Part shown: positions 40,698 through 54,574 of the stretch, one piece after another | How positions within the stretch are numbered: the stretch's first letter is position 1 | How the letters are laid out: every line of letters begins with the position of its first letter | Origin: Chionoecetes opilio | Taxonomy: Eukaryota; Arthropoda; Malacostraca; Decapoda; Majidae | Length of the DNA: 64,000 bases | Assembly (NCBI GenBank): GCA_016584305.1 | Contig: JACEEZ010001691.1 | Coordinates: 19,315-83,314 of the forward strand | Reading direction: 5' to 3' | The notes under the pieces: model-generated | What the model saw: the letters and a program-made list of their open reading frames with translations, nothing else | What the model was told of the DNA's origin: nothing | Databases searched by the model: none | Translations under genes and position numbers: made by a program

Positions 40698-41118
40698 TGA
40701 TATACAGTACTGTATGATGTAAATCCCAAAAACACGTAAAAATAGGTGGCAAATTAAGAAAGATCGGGAACCAGTGCGTAGGCTGAGCCGTGTTTTTGTC
40801 GTCCAAGCACCGTCTTGGATTACGAAACCCAATCCAATAACACTTGCTGAAATGTGTGTTATACTACTCTGTGATATTGTTTGCAATGTTTTGCATTGAT
40901 TATTATTCGGCTCCTACCAAGCTTGTTGTGTTTTTGAAGCAGAAACCAATCCTTTTTCAATTACGACAAAAAACGGAATTCGTATCCAAGACGGTGCTTT
41001 GACGACATAAACACGGCTCAGCAGCTGACCAGCCTACACGCTGGTTCCCGACCTTTGCTTTACTTTGCCACCTATTTACGTGTTTTGGGATTACATCATA
41101 CAGTACTGTATTTCAAGA

Positions 41119-41215
41119 TGTCAGCTCCATCACGCAAGGGTTGTCTCCAGCAGGAAGGGAATGAAATTGAAGAGCCTGAGCTTGCAGGAAAAGATCAAAA
41201 GGACAAAAATACGAC
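41119..41215 (+). pseudogene. Tigger-B transposase N-terminus (plus copy)
   Basis: ATGTCAGCTCCATCACGCAA encodes MSAPSRK, then after a frame break GMKLKSLSLQEKIKRTK. It is the second arm of an inverted duplication with 40510-40697 and stops before the helix-turn-helix is complete. Confidence 0.7.
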
Positions 41216-41374
41216 TTTATGCGACTGACGATATGCAGAGTGTAAGCGAAGAGATGCAGTTATAACATCAATATGCCGAGATACATTATTTTTTGCCAAC
41301 TTTCTGTTTACATGTTCACAGAAGAGGTTGTGAGGGCATGATATGCCGAGTGAAAACCATGAGATGCAGTTTAG

Positions 41375-41700
41375 GTGAGGCGGTTAGCAGAGTGGTTAGC
41401 GTCACCCGAGTGGCGTTCTCGAAGACCCGAGTTCGATCCCGAGTGAGACCCATAAATCCACTTGAAATCTTTTTGCACCGTCGAGTGGCCTAAGAACACC
41501 CACATGCCCTGTCCATTAACTCTACCTTCGACTGTGAGTGCTATGGAGGACACGGGGCGGCATGAGCCTCTAATCACAGGCGTCACTATAACAATCCTGC
41601 TGCGCCACCCACAGGCGAGGGCCAACCATCAAGCCCTCGAGTGAGCCTCCAGGCCTATCATTCCACCCCTGGAGCTCACTGCCTACATGTGCTATGGGCA

Positions 41701-41746
<46 letters not shown>

Positions 41747-41759
41747 TGGGTGTGTGTGG

Positions 41760-41816
<57 letters not shown>
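41375..41816 (+). mobile_element. tRNA-derived SINE, copy 3, inside Tigger-B
   Basis: Head GTGAGGCGGTTAGCAGAGTG, B box GAGTTCGATCC, body TGGCCTAAGAACACCCACAT, then a GT microsatellite (41704-41760) and A53. Sits at the same place as copy 4 in the sister Tigger-B. Confidence 0.9.
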
Positions 41817-41817
<1 letters not shown>

Positions 41818-42047
41818 GTTAGTCTTTGCCATGCCGAGTTATATCAAATTCCGAGTTATACAGTGCCGAGTTATAAGGGTTTTACTGTATTAAAGTTCTG
41901 TGTAAACATTATCAGAGAATAGAAGTTGTCTGTTATGAGATGACTTAAGAAATGGGTTCTGCCATGTTTGTAGAGTGGCATAGTATATATAATTCCTACC
42001 CAAAAACTTGAATTCGTGCTGTAAACGGGGTGATAAAGTTAATTGCT

Positions 42048-42600
42048 CGAAAAAGCGTCTGCCATTGTCGTGACGTCACGAGTCATACAGGCGCGGGAGG
42101 CTACGAAGGCTGTGTACGGTGTGTTTACTTATAATGACACCAGCAAAGCCATATGGCAAAGGAAAGGGGAAATAGACATCATTGGTGCTATGTGCCAATG
42201 TGCACTAACACTGGCAGGTCAACACCAGGGAAGATATTCATCTCAATTCCCAAAGAATACAAGATAAGGAAGTGATGGTGGCTGGTTACGCCGCTTGTGT
42301 TATGGTGGATATATACGCTCAGGCCCGTTCGGCTCGGCTCAGGTCCGCTCGGTTCCCACGCCTGTGTACCACCATCGCTTCCTTATCTTGTAATCTTTGG
42401 GAATTGAGATGAATATCTTCCCTGGTGTTGACCTGCCAGTGTTAGTGCAAATTGGCACATAGCACCAATGATGTCTATTTCCCCTTTCTTATGACATGGC
42501 TTTGCTGGTGTCATTATAGGAAAACACACCATACACAGCCTTCGTAGCCCCCCAACGCCTGTATGACTTGTGATGTTCACGACCACGTCGGAGCTTTTGC
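42048..42600. other. Large inverted repeat, arms ~233 bp
   Basis: Arms 42048-42281 and 42368-42600 are near-identical in inverse: GAGTCATACAGGCG / CGCCTGTATGACTTG and ATAGACATCATTGGTGCTAT / its inverse. The ~86-bp spacer is GC-rich with repeated CGGCTCGG and CGCTCGG. Non-coding. Probably a foldback element, though TA or longer target duplications are not clear. Confidence 0.85.
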
Positions 42601-43138
42601 AGTCACGTCACATTTGGGCAACTTTAAACCTTATTTTTATATATTTCTTCCCTATTTTCTTTAAAAATGATAATGTTTAGAGTGATTTTTTAAAATTTAG
42701 TTATCTATTGGCCAACCTTTACAAAACAAAATTTGGAGGCAACTTGTCTATCATTACATTGAAGGTGTTTATTTCAATTTCATACACTGAATGTTGATGG
42801 AAAACTCATCAAAAATCTTCATCAATCTTTAATGAAACTTGTTGACAGAGTACTACCACCCTTTAATGTGTTTAGAATGTATTGATATAGAAACAGCCGG
42901 AGTCAGAAATCATGTTAAGGCATACTTTTCATAGTAAAATAGTACGTATATAACATAACTAGGTGGATAACTAGGTGGATATAGGACATCCACCTACGGT
43001 GGTGTTGGAGATCCAGGGATTCTGAGTTTCTATAGCAAAGTCTAGAATCAGTATTATATGTTATATAAATATAATATATATATATAATATTATAAATATA
43101 TTTTATTATATATTATATATATATATTATATATATATA
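42601..43138. other. AT-rich spacer ending in (TA)n
   Basis: No gene. A short duplication of AACTAGGTGGATA near 42958-42980; TA-rich from about 43060 to the next Tigger. Confidence 0.45.
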
Positions 43139-44705
<1,567 letters not shown>

Positions 44706-44996
44706 TATGTGCATATGGTCTTCGTGCTATGAATACTGGAAAAGGCTGAGAATTTAATGGAAAACATCAACCTTTACATTTACGGGGTCATGTCAGATAA
44801 GAATGCAGGGTACGCCCGCTCTGATGCCCCGGGACCTTCAAGGCGCCACCCACACCCAAAAGGTAAAACATGACTTTTTTTGACAGGCGAGAAGTCACTT
44901 GTAGCAAGCAGCGTGCACTCAAAACAAGTGGCAGGGGCTACAAAGTGTTAAATGTACTTTTTCCTAGCCTGCACAAAATACCCCAACGTTTTTATA
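44706..44996. other. Spacer with no recognised feature
   Basis: Non-coding between two Tigger-type termini. Confidence 0.35.
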
Positions 44997-45629
44997 CAGT
45001 GGACCCTCGTTTTAACGGACTAAAAGGGGGGAGCAGTAGTCCGTAAAGGGCCCAGTGTCCGTTAGTGCCCCGTTATTTCCAAGGCTGTGAAAATATAGAA
45101 AAACACAGGAAAAATTGTGAAATAAATGAGAAAATAAACACAAACCCAACCAGATCGTGTAGCTGTGTTGGAGGTAAACAGTGACTGGCGCTGCTCAGGG
45201 ATTTGGTCCACTCCTACACATTGTGGGAAAAAAATGAGAATAATCACAAAGACAACCAGACTGTGTTGGGAGGTAAACAGTGACTGGCACTGCATCAGGG
45301 ATTTGGGGCCATCCTACACATTGTGAAAATAAATGAGAAATAATCACAAAGACAACCAGACCCGTGTTGGGAGGTAAACAGTGGACTGGGACTGCATCAG
45401 GGATTTGGTCCACTCCTACACATTGTGAAATAAATGAGAAATAACACAAAACACAACCAGACTGTGTGGGAGGCAAACAGTGACTGGCGCTGCATCAGGG
45501 ATTTGGTCCACTCCACCCCAGTGAAATAAATGAGAATAATCACAAAAACAACAGACTGGTTGGGAGGTAAAAAGTACTGGCGTGCATCAGGATTGTCCTC
45601 CTACACAGGAAATAAATGGAATTACAACC
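44997..45629. mobile_element. Tigger/mariner-like element with 98-bp tandem repeat, cut by gap
   Basis: Left terminus CAGTGGACCCTCGTTTTAAC after TA at 44995-44996. From about 45115 the interior is a ~98-bp tandem (at least five units) with AAATAAATGAGAA, GGGAGGTAAACAGTGACTGG and GGGATTTGGTCCACTCC. The right end would lie in or past the gap. Confidence 0.7.
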
Positions 45630-46500
45630 NNNNNNNNNNNNNNNNNNNNNNNNNNNNNNNNNNNNNNNNNNNNNNNNNNNNNNNNNNNNNNNNNNNNNNN
45701 NNNNNNNNNNNNNNNNNNNNNNNNNNNNNNNNNNNNNNNNNNNNNNNNNNNNNNNNNNNNNNNNNNNNNNNNNNNNNNNNNNNNNNNNNNNNNNNNNNNN
45801 NNNNNNNNNNNNNNNNNNNNNNNNNNNNNNNNNNNNNNNNNNNNNNNNNNNNNNNNNNNNNNNNNNNNNNNNNNNNNNNNNNNNNNNNNNNNNNNNNNNN
45901 NNNNNNNNNNNNNNNNNNNNNNNNNNNNNNNNNNNNNNNNNNNNNNNNNNNNNNNNNNNNNNNNNNNNNNNNNNNNNNNNNNNNNNNNNNNNNNNNNNNN
46001 NNNNNNNNNNNNNNNNNNNNNNNNNNNNNNNNNNNNNNNNNNNNNNNNNNNNNNNNNNNNNNNNNNNNNNNNNNNNNNNNNNNNNNNNNNNNNNNNNNNN
46101 NNNNNNNNNNNNNNNNNNNNNNNNNNNNNNNNNNNNNNNNNNNNNNNNNNNNNNNNNNNNNNNNNNNNNNNNNNNNNNNNNNNNNNNNNNNNNNNNNNNN
46201 NNNNNNNNNNNNNNNNNNNNNNNNNNNNNNNNNNNNNNNNNNNNNNNNNNNNNNNNNNNNNNNNNNNNNNNNNNNNNNNNNNNNNNNNNNNNNNNNNNNN
46301 NNNNNNNNNNNNNNNNNNNNNNNNNNNNNNNNNNNNNNNNNNNNNNNNNNNNNNNNNNNNNNNNNNNNNNNNNNNNNNNNNNNNNNNNNNNNNNNNNNNN
46401 NNNNNNNNNNNNNNNNNNNNNNNNNNNNNNNNNNNNNNNNNNNNNNNNNNNNNNNNNNNNNNNNNNNNNNNNNNNNNNNNNNNNNNNNNNNNNNNNNNNN
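45630..46500. other. Assembly gap (871 N)
   Basis: Unresolved bases following a tandem repeat. Confidence 1.
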
Positions 46501-48004
46501 GTCACAACCTACACGGCCCTCAATCAAAACAAATCCTCTCCTTCCTCTATAGTGTTGTCCTTATAGTGTTAGTTGTCTTAGTTAGTATATCTACTATCTA
46601 TTAGTTAGTATATAGTATGTCTTAGATAGTATAGTGTTTACGTGGTGAGTGGTGTGAAGGCCTTGGGTCACGGGTCAGCCTGGCATAACCCCTTAGCCAC
46701 GCCCTTCCCATCACCTCCCTGGGCCTCCACCACCTCAGTGACTCCTCCCCGCAGCCCTGGCTAACACCTGTCTAGCCCACACACCTGTCTGGCTCCTACA
46801 ACAACTACAAAGTCTGATAAGAACACCAGCTGGTAAGAGTAAGTGGTGTTGTTACCGGCGTTGTAGTGGTAGTGGGCACACACACACGTGGGTAGAAGTG
46901 CAGTTTAAACCAATACACGATCGGTGGTTAGCGAGGGTAGGTTACGTAATCAATGCTAGGGTTAGATTAGTTAACTACCGGAGATAACGTCGCCACTCGG
47001 TTTTATTTTGGTAATTTGTTCATTTATAGCCATACTACCTAGCAGGGAGGTTTCAGTCCCGACATTTAAGTTAGGAAAGTATGTATTGGTCAATAGGGTG
47101 TATTGGTTGAAACTGCATATTTACCCACAAGTCTTGGGATTCTTACGACTATGGGCTTTATGTCCGAAACAACTTTTTGGTGAACGAATCTACTTATGTA
47201 CGAAACAACGTGTGTACGAACTGACTGCACTCTTCTTACCTGCATCATCGTGTAGATTTCTTCATTCTAAGTATTTTGAACCATTGCCCACGGCGCAAAG
47301 GAATGATAATGGCGTTACATTTACTACCTACCAAAACATTTCCGTTATTTCAACCAGAATTAAATAATAGGTTAAATCAGGTCAGGTTAAGTTAGACGGT
47401 TACAGGGAGTTTCATACACAAGCTGTTTCGTAACCAGGTTTTGTTAGTTGTTTCGTACACGGATTTTGAGTTGTTTCGTACATATCTGGTGTCGTTTTGT
47501 AACTAGTAATCAAGTTCAACTCTGAGCTGAGTGTACGAAAAGACTAGGGTTTCATATAGACTACGAAACAACTTTTTGGTGTACGAATCTACTGGTGTAC
47601 GAACTGACTGCACCCCAGTTAGAGGCGGGGCTTGCTGCAGTGTGAGGTGATAGCATGATGAAAAGCAAAGTGTCATTATGTACTACGGCAGTGTGAACCG
47701 GCGTGGGAGGTTTGCGGGGCGGGGCGGGGCGGGCACCCCACACCTGTAAACAAACATTGATTGCCGGCATAAGAGTGTGCCGGATACATTCAATACACAT
47801 TAAAACATCAGGAAAAAATAGTTTCGTGGTAAAATTGCCGTTTAGTAAAATTCTCCTTATTGACCAAAACGCTCCTGACCTACCTGTCCCCCCAGACCCC
47901 CCGCTAGGTCACTAACCTAACCTGGGCTTTGATGGCGTAACCTTGGATCAGAAAATAATATTTTTTTATATTTAATCAGAAAATAATTATTTTGTGATTT
48001 AGTA
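46501..48004. other. Spacer; GC-box cluster and a dispersed pair
   Basis: No gene recognised. About 47164-47230 and 47560-47612 share GAAACAACTTTTTGGTG and TACGAACTGACTGCAC. Near 47715 a GGGGCGGGGCGGGGCGGGC run forms tandem GC (Sp1-type) boxes, possibly a promoter, but no confident first exon follows. A TTAGTTAGTATA repeat lies near 46566-46620. Confidence 0.4.
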
Positions 48005-48703
48005 TTATTAATAACAAAAAATATTTTTTCCTTCTATTAATAACAACAACAAAAATTTCCTTCTATTAATAACAAAAAATATTTTTTCCTTCTATTAATA
48101 ACAAAAAATATTTTTTCCTTCTATTAATAACAAAAAATATTTTTTCCTTCTATTAATAACAAAAAATATTTTTCCCTTCTATTAATAACAAAAAATATTT
48201 TTTCCTTCTATTAATAACAAAAAATATTTTTTCCTTCTATTAATAACAAAAAAATTTTTTTCCTTCTATTAATAACAAAAAATATTTTTTCCTTCTATTA
48301 ATAACAAAAAATATTTTTTCCTTCTATTAATAACAAAAAAAAAAAATTCCTTCTATTAATAACAAAAAATATTTTTTCCTTCTATTAATAACAAAAAATA
48401 TTTTTTCCTTCTATTAATAACAAAAAATATTTTTCCCTTCTATTAATAACAAAAAATATTTTTTCCTTCTATTAATAACAAAAAATATTTTTTCCTTCTG
48501 TTAATAACAAAAAATATTTTTTCCTTCTATTAATAACAAAAAATATTTTTTCCTTCTATTAATAACAAAAAATATTTTTTCCTTCTATTAATAACAAAAA
48601 ATATTTTTTCCTTCTGTTAATAACAAAAAATATTTTTTCCTTCTATTAATAACAAAAAATATTTTTTCCTTCTATTAATAACAAAAAATATTTTTTCCTT
48701 CTA
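48005..48703. repeat. 29-bp AT-rich satellite, left block
   Basis: Unit TTCCTTCTATTAATAACAAA followed by AAATATTTT (29 bp), about 24 units; AAAAAATATTTTTT is palindromic. Interrupted at 48704 and resumes at 49458. Confidence 0.95.
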
Positions 48704-49277
48704 CAGGAGAACCTCGTTTAACCGGCATTTAAAACAACGGCAGCCTCAAAACAACGGCACTAATCGACCCAGGCATTTTTTTTCTTTTTTTTTTTCTTCT
48801 CCGGGCCTCCAGCAGGGAGGACCACGGGCTAGCTTGAGCTCGTCAGAGAGATCCTGTGAAAAAAGAGAGGAGAGTGTTGGTGGTGGTGGCGTGGGACACG
48901 AGGCCTGGCTTGTCCATCCTGACGAGGAGTGCGGGGTAGAAAGGGCCACTCAGCAGGATAACCCAGGCAGTAATTAGGTATAATTATTTCAAAAACTGAG
49001 AAAATCGGCAGAAATTTAGTTCAAATTTGGCGGGGTACGAAGGGTTGGCAACCCTTTCATCCCTTTCACTGGTAAACTCTGGAACTGTCTTCCTGTTTCT
49101 ATTTGTCCACTTTCCTATGACTTACATCTTTTCAAGAGAAGAGTAACAAGACACCTCCCTCACTAAATTGGCTCACCCCACTTTTTTATTTTATTCTCTT
49201 ACTGTCTTCTTTATAGGGACTGCCAACTAAGCGGCCTTTGTGTTACACATTTTTGTTGTGCCCTTGGCCAGTTCCTT

Positions 49278-49342
<65 letters not shown>

Positions 49343-49457
49343 ATATAAAAAAGGGATTTTTGGGCGATTCCATAAGAGTAACTCTCAAAACAACGGCAAA
49401 ATGAGTTATCCGGCATGCGCTCCCCCCCGAGGGTGCCGGATAAACCAGGTTCTCCTG
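48704..49457. mobile_element. Tigger-C element in the 29-bp satellite
   Basis: Termini CAGGAGAACCTCGTTTAACC and inverted CAGGAGAACCTGGTTTATCC, with TA at 48702-48703 and 49458-49459. Joining the flanks gives CCTTCTATTAATAAC, an exact satellite unit, so the boundaries are certain. It carries a LINE-2nd fragment and no transposase. Confidence 0.95.
49053..49283 (+). mobile_element. LINE-2nd 3' end, copy 2
   Basis: CATCCCTTTCACTGGTAAAC through GCCCTTGGCCAGTTCC matches about 2882-3105, ending in a (TA)n tract (49283-49346) instead of A-rich sequence. Only the last ~35 codons (FTGKLWN...) and the 3' UTR remain. Confidence 0.85.
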
Positions 49458-50815
49458 TATTAATAACAAAAAATATTTTTTCCTTCTATTAATAACAAAA
49501 AATATATTTTCCTTTTATTAATAACAAAAAATATTTTTTCCTTCTATTAATAACAAAAAATATTTTTTCCTTTTATTAATAACAAAAAATATTTTTTCCT
49601 TCTGTTAATAAAAAATATTTTTTCCTTCTATTAATAACAAAAAATATATTTTCCTTTTATTAATAACAAAAAATATTTTTTCCTTCTGTTAATAACAAAA
49701 AATATTTTTCCTTCTGTTAATAACAAAAAATATTTTTTGTTATTAATATAACAAAAAATATTTTTTCCTTTTATTAATAACAAAAAATATTTTTTCCTTC
49801 TGTTAATAACAAAAAATATTTTTTCCTTCTGTTAATAACAAAAAATATTTTTTCCTTTTATTAATAACAAAAAATATTTTTTCCTTTTATTAATAACAAA
49901 ATATTTTTCCTTCTATTAATAACAAAAAATATTTTTCCTTCTGTTAATAACAAAAAATATTTTTTTCCTTCTGTTAATAACAAAAAATATTTTTCCTTCT
50001 GTTAATAACAAAAAATATTTTTCCTTCTATTAATAACAAAAAAAAAATTTTCCTTCTATTAACAAAAAATATTTTTTCCTTCTGTTAATAACAAAAAATA
50101 TTTTTTCCTTTTATTAATAACAAAAAATATTTTTTCCTTCTATTAATAACAAAAAATATTTTTTCCTTCTGTTAATAACAAAAAATATTTTTTCCTTTTA
50201 TTAATAACAAAAAATATTTTTCCTTCTATTAATAACAAAAAATATTTTTTCCTTTTATTAATAACAACAAATATTTTTCCTTCTATTAATAACAAAAAAT
50301 ATTTTTTCCTTCTATTAATAACAAAAAATATTTTTTCCTTCTATTAATAACAAAAAATATTTTTTCCTTCTATTAATAACAAAAAATATTTTTTCCTTCT
50401 ATTAATAACAAAAAATATTTTTTCCTTCTGTTAATAACAAAAAATATTTTTTCCTTTTATTAATAACAAAAAATATTTTTCCTTCTATTAATAACAAAAA
50501 ATATTTTTTCCTTCTGTTAATAACAAAAAAAAAAATTTCCTTCTATTAATAAAAAAAAAAAAAATTTCCTTCTGTTAATAAAAAAAAATATTTTTTCCTT
50601 CTATTAATAACAAAAAATATTTTTTCCTTCTATTAATAACAAAAAATATTTTTTCCTTCTATTAATAACAAAAAATATTTTTTCCTTCTATTAATAACAA
50701 AAAATATTTTTTCCTTCTGTTAATAACAAAAAATATTTTTTCCTTCTATTAATAACAAAAAATATTTTTTCCTTCTGTTAATAACAAAAAATATTTTTTC
50801 CTTCCATTAATATCA
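49458..50815. repeat. 29-bp AT-rich satellite, right block
   Basis: About 46 further units. CTATTAAT and CTGTTAAT variants alternate, and TTTTATTAAT variants appear only on this side of the Tigger-C insertion. Confidence 0.95.
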
Positions 50816-51221
50816 ATATTTTGTTGGGTCAATTTTTGTCAAATCTAGCCCCGCCACTGCTAACAAAGCAATCCAGTCCTTTAACAAGCCACTAACTACA
50901 TAGGTAGAGAACAAATAAATCCATGATATCCTCCCCACTATCCTCTGCGAGGCTGTTAACGAGTTGTAAGCACTAACGACCCTGTCACTATCAGCTTTAA
51001 GAACATACACAAAACTATACCCACACTATTACTAACTCACATTTACTAACATTAAGACTTAGGTGACGTTACAGGTCAAGAATGATGGGTCAAAGGTCAA
51101 CAGGTCAGGGCGTGGGAAGGAAGTAAGGGAAAGGTTTAGTGTTTTGAAGCAGTGTTGAACAGAGTTGACCTGCTTGAGTAATCTGCTACAAGCGCCAGTC
51201 GACGGCGCGCCAGCTATCAGT
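50816..51221. other. Spacer with no recognised feature
   Basis: Non-coding between two tandem arrays; no element ends seen. Confidence 0.4.
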
Positions 51222-52882
51222 CAGGGTGTGTGTGTGCAGGGCAGCTGGGAGTAGGAAGCAGGGTGTGTGCAGGGCAGCTGGGAGGAGGAAGCAGGGTGTG
51301 TGCAGGGCAGCTGGGAGGAGGCAGCAGGGTGTGTGCAGGGCAGCTGGGAGTAGGAAGCAGGGTGTGTGCAGGGCAGCTGGGAGGAGGAAGCAGGGTGTGT
51401 GCAGGGCAGCTGGGAGTAGGAAGCAGGGTGTGTGCAGGGCAGCTGGGAGGAGGAAGCAGGGTGTGTGCAGGGCAGCTGGGAGGAGGCAGCAGGGTGTGTG
51501 CAGGGCAGCTGGGAGGAGGAAGCAGGGTGTGTGCAGGGCAGCTGGGGAGGAGGAAGCAGGGTGTGTGCAGGGCAGCTGGGAGGAGGAAGCAGGGTGTGTG
51601 TGTGTGCAGGGCAGCTGGGAGGAGGAAGCAGGGTGTGTGCAGGGCAGCTGGGAGGAGGAAGCAGGGTGTGTGCAGGGCAGCTGGGAGGAGGAAGCAGGGT
51701 GTGTGCAGGGCAGCTGGGAGGAGGAAGCAGGGTGTGTGTGTGCAGGGCAGCTGGGAGGAGGAAGCAGGGTGTGTGCAGGGCAGCTGGGAGGAGGAAGCAG
51801 GGTGTGTGCAGGGCAGCTGGGAGGAGGAAGCAGGGTGTTGCAGGGCAGCTGGGAGGAGGAAGCAGGGTGTGTGTGTGCAGGGCAGCTGGGAGGAGGAAGC
51901 AGGGTGTGTGCAGGGCAGCTGGGAGGAGGAAGCAGGGTGTGTGCAGGGCAGCTGGGAGGAGGAAGCAGGGTGTGTGCAGGGCAGCTGGGAGGAGGAAGCA
52001 GGGTGTGTGCAGGGCAGCTGGGAGGAGGAAGCAGGGTGTGTGTGTGCAGGGCAGCTGGGAGGAGGAAGCAGGGTGTGTGCAGGGCAGCTGGGAGGAGGAA
52101 GCAGGGTGTGTGCAGGGCAGCTGGGAGGAGGAAGCAGGGTGTGTGCAGGGCAGCTGGGGGGAGGAAGCAGGGTGTGTGTGTGCAGGGCAGCTGGGAGGAG
52201 GAAGCAGGGTGTGTGCAGGGCAGCTGGGAGGAGGAAGCAGGGTGTGTGCAGGGCAGCTGGGAGGAGGAAGCAGGGTGTGTGCAGGGCAGCTGGGAGGAGG
52301 AAGCAGGGTGTGTGCAGGGCAGCTGGGAGGAGGAAGCAGGGTGTGTGCAGGGCAGCTGGGAGGAGGAAGCAGGGTGTGTGCAGGGCAGCTGGGAGGAGGA
52401 AGCAGGGTGTGTGCAGGGCAGCTGGGAGGAGGAAGCAGGGTGTGTGCAGGGCAGCTGGGAGGAGGAAGCAGGGTGTGTGCAGGGCAGCTGGGAGGAGGAA
52501 GCAGGGTGTGTCAGGGCAGCTGGGAGGAGGAAGCAGGGTGTGTGCAGGGCAGCTGGGAGGAGGAAGCAGGGTGTGTGCAGGGCAGCTGGGAGGAGGAAGC
52601 AGGGTGTGTGCAGGGCAGCTGGGAGGAGGAAGCAGGGTGTGTGCAGGGCAGCTGGGAGGAGGAAGCAGGGTGTGTGCAGGGCAGCTGGGAGGAGGAAGCA
52701 GGGTGTGTGCAGGGCAGCTGGGAGGAGGAAGCAGGGTGTGTGCAGGGCAGCTGGGAGGAGGAAGCAGGGTGTGTGCAGGGCAGCTGGGAGGAGGAAGCAG
52801 GGTGTGTGCAGGGCAGCTGGGAGGAGGAAGCAGGGTGTGTGCAGGGCAGCTGGGAGGAGGAAGCAGGGTGTGTGCAGGGCAG
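51222..52882. repeat. 33-bp G-rich minisatellite, ~50 units
   Basis: Unit GTGTGTGCAGGGCAGCTGGG AGGAGGAAGCAGG. As 33 is divisible by 3 and the unit lacks stops in several frames, very long open frames arise on both strands; they are repetitive artefacts. Rare units have extra GTGT dinucleotides. Variants AGTAGG and GGCAGC cluster in the first eight units. Confidence 0.97.
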
Positions 52883-53914
52883 GATTTTTGGCCAAACAAC
52901 ACTTTATTTTGTTAAGTTTCTTCATATTTCTGCAGCGTAAGGTAAGGAGAGAGAGAAAGGGAGGGAGTGAGAGACAAAAAGGAGGGAGTAGGAGAGAGAG
53001 AAAGGGAGGGAGTGGGAGGAATGAGTGGGCAGTGGCGGCTCAGATCTGCGTCAAGGTGTGTAATGCAAGTTCAACCGCTTCTATATAATGCCTATGCCCT
53101 GGCCAGCCCACTCTGTCCAGCCTTGGCCACCCCCCACTGTCCAGCCTTGGCCACCCGTCACCATGTCCTGGCGCCGCCGCTGTGAGAGAGAGAGAGGGAG
53201 GAAGGGAGGGAGAGCTGACGTGTGATTTGAGGTTGTTTAGTCCCTGCAAAGTAATGGCTGTTGCCTCGTTATCTTTCTGCCGTCAGAAAAACGATAACGT
53301 CAGATCGGCTATACCCAGTGGCGTAGCTACGGTGCCCCCCATGAGAATCCGGAGCCCCCCCAGGTGCCCCCCCCAGTGGCAGTGGTGGTTGTGGTGGTGG
53401 TGGTAGGCAGTGGGCAGTGGTGGTGGTGGTGGTGGTGGTAGGCAGTGGTGGTGGTGGTGGGCAGTGGTGGTGGTGGTGGTAGGCAGTGGTGGTGGCAAAC
53501 AGGCGTCTATAGCTGGTCGTTAACTAGTGTAATCCCCCCCCACCCCCCAGAGAGAGAGAGAGAGAGAGAGAGAGTCCAGAAAGGATAAAATGGTAGCCAA
53601 TCACTCTTATAGCTCAGTCTTCTTAACCAGCTTTGTTGTGATAATTTTAATGCTGCAATATTTCCACGGTTGCCATGACGGTATTGCACAGAGATTTGAC
53701 CTATGATGTATTCACAGGATGGTGGTGGTGGTGGACCCTGTGTGACCTGCCCCCAGCCTGCAAGAGATGACCCTGGCCTACACACAGACTGCACACACAC
53801 GCCTACAGTCAGCCAACCAGTCAGTGCGTGTGACAGGGGCTCATAGGGGTCAGTGTTGCTAAGAATCCCAGGGGCTCCTAGATATTTTTTTCACTTTGAG
53901 AATGCTCCTAGCTT
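52883..53914. other. Low-complexity region with a hAT-like terminus
   Basis: GA-rich stretches (52945-53020, 53183-53215), (GGT)n at 53385-53495, (GA)n at 53550-53575. CAGTGGCGTAGCTACGGTGC at 53316 is a classic hAT terminus, but no partner was found. No gene recognised. Confidence 0.5.
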
Positions 53915-54225
53915 GTCTCCGGGCACTTGTAAGTAGGATGGACTTGGTATATATGAGGCGTTTATTTCAGAAAGTCGATAAGCGCCACAACAACAAACTG
54001 AGACAATGGCTTTAAAGTTTTTCTACTGTGTGTTCAAAATGTCTTCAGGGGAGCGTCACACAAATATTCCTGTGACGCTAACCTTAAAAAATATGACTTT
54101 TTGAACACACACTAGAAAAACTTTGATGCCATTGTCTCAGTTTTTTGTTGTGGCGCTTATCACCTTTCTGAAATAAATGCCTCGTGTATACCAAGTCCAT
54201 TATACTTACAAGAGCATCCGGAGAC
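53915..54225. mobile_element. Foldback MITE, DUF7869-transposon type termini, copy 2
   Basis: An outer inverted pair (GTCTCCGGGCACTTGTAAGT / inverse at 54225) encloses an inner palindrome with GAGGCGTTTATTTCAGAAAG at 53955 and its inverse at 54183. The layout follows the 6279-6450 MITE and the ends of the 4.9-kb transposon. The whole ~310 bp can fold. Confidence 0.8.
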
Positions 54226-54574
54226 ATCGGAAACACTAAATAAAATAAATATAATTCAATTTTAAAGTTTTTTTCCCCCCACTGAGAAAGTCTCATCTCG
54301 CCCTCAGTCCTGGTGGCATTCTCACCTAGCCTCGTGCAGTCACTCCCTTCAGATCAAGACTTCAGGTTTCTTTGAAGGAATGATTTCATCTCTTTTGGGG
54401 TATCAATAGAAAAAGAATTGTCAGGGTCATCTTTTTATTGTGTAAAGAAATATAAAAATTACAGAAAGTTTCATTTGAAAATATTCCTGTCTGCCAGTCA
54501 TCTAGTAAGCCTTTCCAGATACTCTCAAGTGCAAATTTGTATCGGACTTCGTGAATCTTGACAACGTTCATATA

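Larger units (their letters stand above)
40341..41887. mobile_element. Tigger-B element, copy 2, carrying a SINE
   Basis: Termini CAGTAAAACCCTTATAACTC and the inverse at 41887, TA on both sides. Inside: poly(A) (40443-40492), an inverted duplication of the transposase 5' end (about 40600-40830 against 40980-41210), a SINE (41375-41816) and the right subterminal repeat. The same order is seen in 43139-44705. Confidence 0.85.

Noticed and set aside
45530..46604. Long open frames across 45.6-46.5 kb
   Set aside because: They consist almost entirely of unresolved bases in the assembly gap.
47703..47915. Coding exon downstream of the GC boxes
   Set aside because: The frame is short and its end (VPPDPPLGH) comes from a C-rich, non-coding-looking stretch; no homology recognised.
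51186..53088. Open frames of 500-620 codons on both strands
   Set aside because: Produced by a 33-bp tandem repeat lacking stops; the same 11-residue motif repeats endlessly in every frame.
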